From NCBI GenBank assembly GCA_964521195.1, contig CAZFRE010000003.1:170712-234711 (forward strand): a stretch of DNA of 64,000 bases. The letters run 5' to 3'. This DNA is from CAWDNM01 sp964521195 (GTDB lineage Bacteria > Actinomycetota > Coriobacteriia > Anaerosomatales > JAAXUF01). The notes beneath the pieces were generated by a model that had not been told where the DNA came from, did not search any database, and saw only the letters and a list, made by a program, of their open reading frames with translations. Positions 63,370-64,000 of the stretch are shown piece after piece. A program made the translations under genes and the position numbers. The number at the start of each line of letters is the position of its first letter. Position 1 is the first letter of the stretch.

Positions 63370-64000
63370 TCAGTCCGAACAGTCGACCTCATCACCGCTC
63401 GAATCGAGCGCGCTGAGTGCGGTCGTCAGTGAGAATCCTCGTGTGACCAGTCGGCGAAGGAGCTTGTCGCGTGACGCACGATCGTGTGCAGTCCGTCCGC
63501 CCAGTGCACGCCGCGCGCGCTCGAGTTCACCCTCGTTCTCACTGCATTCCTCGAGCACCGCGGTGATGACCTCCGGGTCGATCCCCCGCTGCGCGAGTTC
63601 CTGTCGGATCCGACGGGCGCCGTAGCCGAGCGTTGTCCGTGAGCGAGTCCACGCAGCGGCGAACCGCTGGTCGTCGAGGAGCTCCACATCTTGGAACCGG
63701 CTGACCACAGCGGTCGCGACCGAGGCGGGGTAGCCGGTATCGACGAGCTTGCGGTACAGCTCGGCCGAGGAATGCTCGCGATACCCCAGCAGCCGGAGCG
63801 CGCGCTCCCTGGCGAGATTGGGTTCGACGTCGGCGAGCGAAGCCTCGACCGAGTCCCGCGAGATCGTCATCCCGGGTTCGAGACGAAGCTCCTTCACGGC
63901 AGCGCCCGCGGTCATCCGGGGCTCGAGCCCGTCATCGAACACGAGCCGCCGGGCCTTCGCGCCCGGCCCGGCGGTCTCGATGCGTTCAAGGTGTGCGCAC
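63370..64000 (-). CDS. recX: Regulatory protein RecX, 5' truncated by window
   Basis: About 209 residues visible. The frame is open to the window edge, where upstream codons read HLERIETAGPGAKARRLVF, the typical RecX N-terminal hairpin, so a start at 63942 is only an internal GTG. The three-helix repeats follow: RERALRLLGYREHSSAELYR, then ELAQRGIDPEVITAVL. RecX binds RecA filaments and limits strand exchange. recA is expected just outside the window on the same strand. Confidence 0.9.
   Translation of the reverse strand, partial: CAHLERIETAGPGAKARRLVFDDGLEPRMTAGAAVKELRLEPGMTISRDSVEASLADVEPNLARERALRLLGYREHSSAELYRKLVDTGYPASVATAVVSRFQDVELLDDQRFAAAWTRSRTTLGYGARRIRQELAQRGIDPEVITAVLEECSENEGELERARRALGGRTAHDRASRDKLLRRLVTRGFSLTTALSALDSSGDEVDCSD

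Noticed and set aside
61444..63432. 662-residue open frame on the plus strand
   Set aside because: Fully antisense to rny, whose domains are unmistakable; high-GC strands give long mirror frames. Composition is leucine/valine/aspartate-heavy without domain logic.

Overview
The window is a high-GC bacterial chromosome segment that is densely coded, uses many GTG and TTG starts, and has frequent 1-8 base stop/start overlaps. I see no insertion sequence, prophage, CRISPR array or rRNA. Gene content points to an anaerobic or fermentative actinobacterium, probably a Coriobacteriia-like or other deep lineage. Evidence for anaerobic life: two ferredoxin-dependent 2-oxoacid oxidoreductases (korAB, iorAB), an ADP-forming acyl-CoA synthetase, two phenylacetate-CoA ligases and the DapL route to lysine. 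Evidence for Actinobacteria: the orders gcvH...FHA(GarA-like)-MerR(FtsR-like) and lexA-LysM-nrdR, both familiar from mycobacteria, and an RsiG-like c-di-GMP-binding protein. The taxonomic call is inference.

Layout. 1-1113: tail of a GGDEF/HD-GYP protein. 1162-3854 (-): korAB, divergent from coaBC and a DUF190 gene. 5678-5754: tRNA-Pro(GGG) with its own promoter and terminator. 6023-16277: an operon-like series of a swapped-order acyl-CoA synthetase, an rRNA-type methyltransferase, two flavoproteins, CorA, a phosphatidyltransferase and a large sugar-nucleotidyltransferase fusion with a degenerate mutase half. 16493-22305: VanW-domain envelope protein, PaaK, ACT protein, a membrane protein with a decayed GGDEF domain, and a D-Ala-D-Ala carboxypeptidase. 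22442-27653: complete glycine cleavage set (gcvT, gcvH, gcvPA, gcvPB) plus a lipoate ligase. 27734-33377: RsiG-like protein, a small unknown, FHA protein, MerR regulator, a possible PD-(D/E)XK protein, hpt, a two-TM potassium channel, apt and an NlpC/P60 hydrolase.

33494-43490 is a catabolic module: iorA-iorB-ACT, two tandem substrate-binding lipoproteins, livHMGF and a second paaK. Together these could import amino acids and convert aromatic 2-oxoacids to aryl-acetyl-CoA. Three small envelope or unknown genes follow. 45067-47902 (-) holds two NCS2 nucleobase permeases, which fit the hpt/apt salvage genes upstream.

48018-50764 is the SOS/nucleotide block: Nudix, dut, nrdR, a LysM membrane protein, and divergent lexA. 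The 211-base lexA/LysM intergenic region carries four SOS boxes, two in each of two mirror-image promoters. 50787-64000 (-) is a version of the recA-recX-rny-spoVS-miaB-miaA-hflX neighbourhood: recX, rny, a GHKL ATPase of unknown function, spoVS, PHP phosphoesterase, miaB, a Memo-AMMECR1 fusion, miaA, dapF, rlmA-type methyltransferase, dapL and hflX. A 105-base nested palindrome lies between rny and the GHKL gene.

The points most worth following up are the GHKL ATPase in the rny-spoVS interval, the single-motif RsiG homologue, the Memo-AMMECR1 fusion between miaA and miaB, the PD-(D/E)XK-like gene coupled to hpt, and the structured leader upstream of the VanW gene.
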